From contig NZ_BPMK01000007.1 in assembly GCF_019656455.1 (NCBI RefSeq), positions 62,001 through 126,000 of the forward strand: a DNA stretch of 64,000 bases. Reading direction: 5' to 3'. Positions 62,620 to 64,000 of the stretch are shown here, one piece after another. The stretch is from Noviherbaspirillum aridicola (GTDB lineage Bacteria > Pseudomonadota > Gammaproteobacteria > Burkholderiales > Burkholderiaceae_D). Made by a program: the position numbers and the translations under genes. Below the pieces are notes generated by a model, which was not told the DNA's origin, ran no database searches, and saw nothing but the letters and a program-made list of their open reading frames with translations. Every line of letters begins with the position of its first letter. Positions within the stretch are counted from its first letter, which is position 1.

Positions 62620-64000
62620 TCAGGGCGCCGGCTCTGACCGATCATTCTCGCCGGGCGCGGCGATATCGAATGAAAAATCGAATGCGCCGAGATGCTCGGG
62701 GATGGGCGGCAACTGCCGTACCGGACCCGCGTCCGGCGCGGGAATCAGACTGGCGGTTTCCAGCTGACCACGATGCAGCCGCAGGCGCGACTGCCGGTAT
62801 TGTTCGGGCGCGCCTTCCATCAGATACTCGGCCAGCGCGCGCGGCGCACGGTTGCGTGCCGCTTCATCGGGCAGTGCCGGGTCCCACTGCAACAGATTCA
62901 GGTAGCGCGCCATCGCGGCGTTGTCCGGCTGCCCTTCGCCGTCCAGTGCCTGCAGCAATTCATTCGCGCGGGCGTGCAGCGTGCCGGTACGCAGGAGTCC
63001 GGTGCGCAGCGCGTTCAGATGGGATGAATCCACGCCATCGCCGATCGCGGCCACCTCGGGCGCGGCATCGCCGCAAGCGGCAATCCTCTCCGACAGCATC
63101 CGCTCAAGCAGGGCGACCTGCTCCTCTACGTCCCGCTTCATGTGCGCGCGCAGCGGCTGCGCGGTGGCCGGCTCCGACAGCAGGGAGGCGAGGCGGGTGC
63201 GGGTGAGGTAATCGGTGGCTTCGCCATAGCTGCGTTTGGCCCGCTGCATCCCACCCCTGAGCATGCTGCCGGTGGCTTTGCCGAGGGCCTGCATATTGCG
63301 CCAGGTCAGTCCCGTGCGGCGGTAGCCGGAGGATTTGCTTTCTGTCTGTTTGCCCGAAACCGCATCGCGGACCGCGTCGCTGTCGGTGGAATGCGCGCGC
63401 AGTCCGTCGAAGCGCAGCCCGTGCCGGTTCCAGGCGAGGTCATGCAGAAAATCCTGCCGCCGCGTCTCCTTGTTCTCGATGAATGAGAGCGTGTCCAGGT
63501 TCAACCCGAGCAGGTTGCCCCCGCCGGCCGCGAGTTCCGCCATCAGTTCCAGGTCCACCTCGCCGTCGGCGGCATTCATCCATTCGTCATACTCGTGGAA
63601 GCGCGCATGGTGCTTGAGGAAGCCGTAGGTCCCGATCAGCACCGCGGTGCTCACCGCCACCACGCCCCCGCTCAGCGTGAGATCGGCCACGACCGCGCTG
63701 CCCGCTGCCAGGCTGACGATATCGACGATGCTCAGGCCACCGATGGTGGCCGTGTAACCGGCCATGCCGCCGGTGAAGATGCCGAGCAGCCGCTTGAACG
63801 ACTGCAGCATGTCGCCATGCGATGTCCACTTGCCCTGCTCGAAGAAGCGGTTGAATGCATCGCGCGCGTCCTCGGGCAGTTGCGCGATCAGCGGCGCGAG
63901 CTTCTGCCGCGCGACGTCGAGCTGCGCCCGAAAATCCTTTAGCTGCGCGGACGTGAAACTGCGCGCGTTCACCCCCATGTAGAGACCGGCCGCCGCCGCG
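62620..64000 (-). CDS. Unrecognised protein with hydrophobic hairpins, 5' end cut by window
   Basis: A frame of at least 452 residues; ATG 63978 is in frame, but no ribosome site precedes it and the frame is open to the right edge, so the true start may be outside. An N-terminal charged helix is followed by hydrophobic segments at about 66-95 and 98-125 (TGGMAGYTATIGGLSIVDIV and VVAVSTAVLIGTYGFL). A long helical, basic middle part and coiled-coil-like region (about 275-340) follow. I do not recognise the family. The layout could fit a secreted translocator/effector-like or membrane-associated protein. This is speculation. Confidence 0.72.
   Translation of the reverse strand, partial: AAAAGLYMGVNARSFTSAQLKDFRAQLDVARQKLAPLIAQLPEDARDAFNRFFEQGKWTSHGDMLQSFKRLLGIFTGGMAGYTATIGGLSIVDIVSLAAGSAVVADLTLSGGVVAVSTAVLIGTYGFLKHHARFHEYDEWMNAADGEVDLELMAELAAGGGNLLGLNLDTLSFIENKETRRQDFLHDLAWNRHGLRFDGLRAHSTDSDAVRDAVSGKQTESKSSGYRRTGLTWRNMQALGKATGSMLRGGMQRAKRSYGEATDYLTRTRLASLLSEPATAQPLRAHMKRDVEEQVALLERMLSERIAACGDAAPEVAAIGDGVDSSHLNALRTGLLRTGTLHARANELLQALDGEGQPDNAAMARYLNLLQWDPALPDEAARNRAPRALAEYLMEGAPEQYRQSRLRLHRGQLETASLIPAPDAGPVRQLPPIPEHLGAFDFSFDIAAPGENDRSEPAP

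Overview
This window is a GC-rich bacterial chromosome segment from a betaproteobacterium, most likely Burkholderiales and probably near Oxalobacteraceae. That placement is an inference. It rests on a Burkholderia-type trimeric porin, the argS-SPOR-dsbA gene order, AceK, a LiuR-type leucine-catabolism regulon and strongly C/G-ending codons. I found no rRNA or tRNA genes, no CRISPR array and no prophage. Genes are tightly packed, with many 1-4 bp start/stop overlaps and convergent ends only 1-9 bp apart.

0-7 kb: a LysR regulator cut by the left edge, a porin with a terminator, a small periplasmic protein, a nucleotidyltransferase-like protein, a metallophosphoesterase, an SDR and an MBL hydrolase. 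A well-preserved c-di-GMP-I (GEMM) riboswitch at 6.2 kb leads a small secreted protein. 7-21 kb is a signalling block: a PAS-GGDEF-EAL protein with a degenerate EAL domain, two membrane diguanylate cyclases, a hybrid histidine kinase, a patatin-like lipase, and an operon pairing an HDAC-family deacylase with a Pat-like NDP-forming acyl-CoA ligase/GNAT acetyltransferase. At 20.7 kb a gamma-glutamylcyclotransferase-like gene has undergone an exact 396-bp in-frame tandem duplication.

21-28 kb is housekeeping (argS, a SPOR protein, dsbA, an SDR, a BtuF-like protein), an XRE-type regulator, an M48-like protein whose catalytic Glu is Gln, and an MBL hydrolase. 28.9-52.4 kb is a leucine/isovalerate catabolism region: liuR, liuA, a thioesterase, a Ser/Thr dehydratase, aceK, a thiolase, an SDR, a second acyl-CoA dehydrogenase, then liuB, liuC, bioA-bioF-bioD-bioB, liuD and liuE. 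Three palindromic LiuR-type operators sit on the promoters of liuR, liuA and liuB. The biotin operon lies between the two subunit genes of biotin-dependent methylcrotonyl-CoA carboxylase. The region is interrupted by a RAYT transposase framed by REP hairpin arrays, a hipBA toxin-antitoxin pair, and a long inverted-repeat intergenic element between bioB and liuD.

52.4-64 kb: a uracil-DNA glycosylase-like protein, a YbaK-type deacylase, a DUF1289 protein, a HCCA isomerase/DsbA-like protein, a small membrane protein, an MBL hydrolase, a CesT-like (type III secretion) chaperone candidate, a LysE exporter, a secreted protein, a second copy of the long repeat element, and a TetR-controlled unsaturated fatty acyl-CoA cluster (dienoyl-CoA isomerase-like, dienoyl-CoA reductase-like) divergent from a nitronate monooxygenase-like flavoprotein. 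The window ends in an unrecognised membrane-hairpin protein cut by the right edge.
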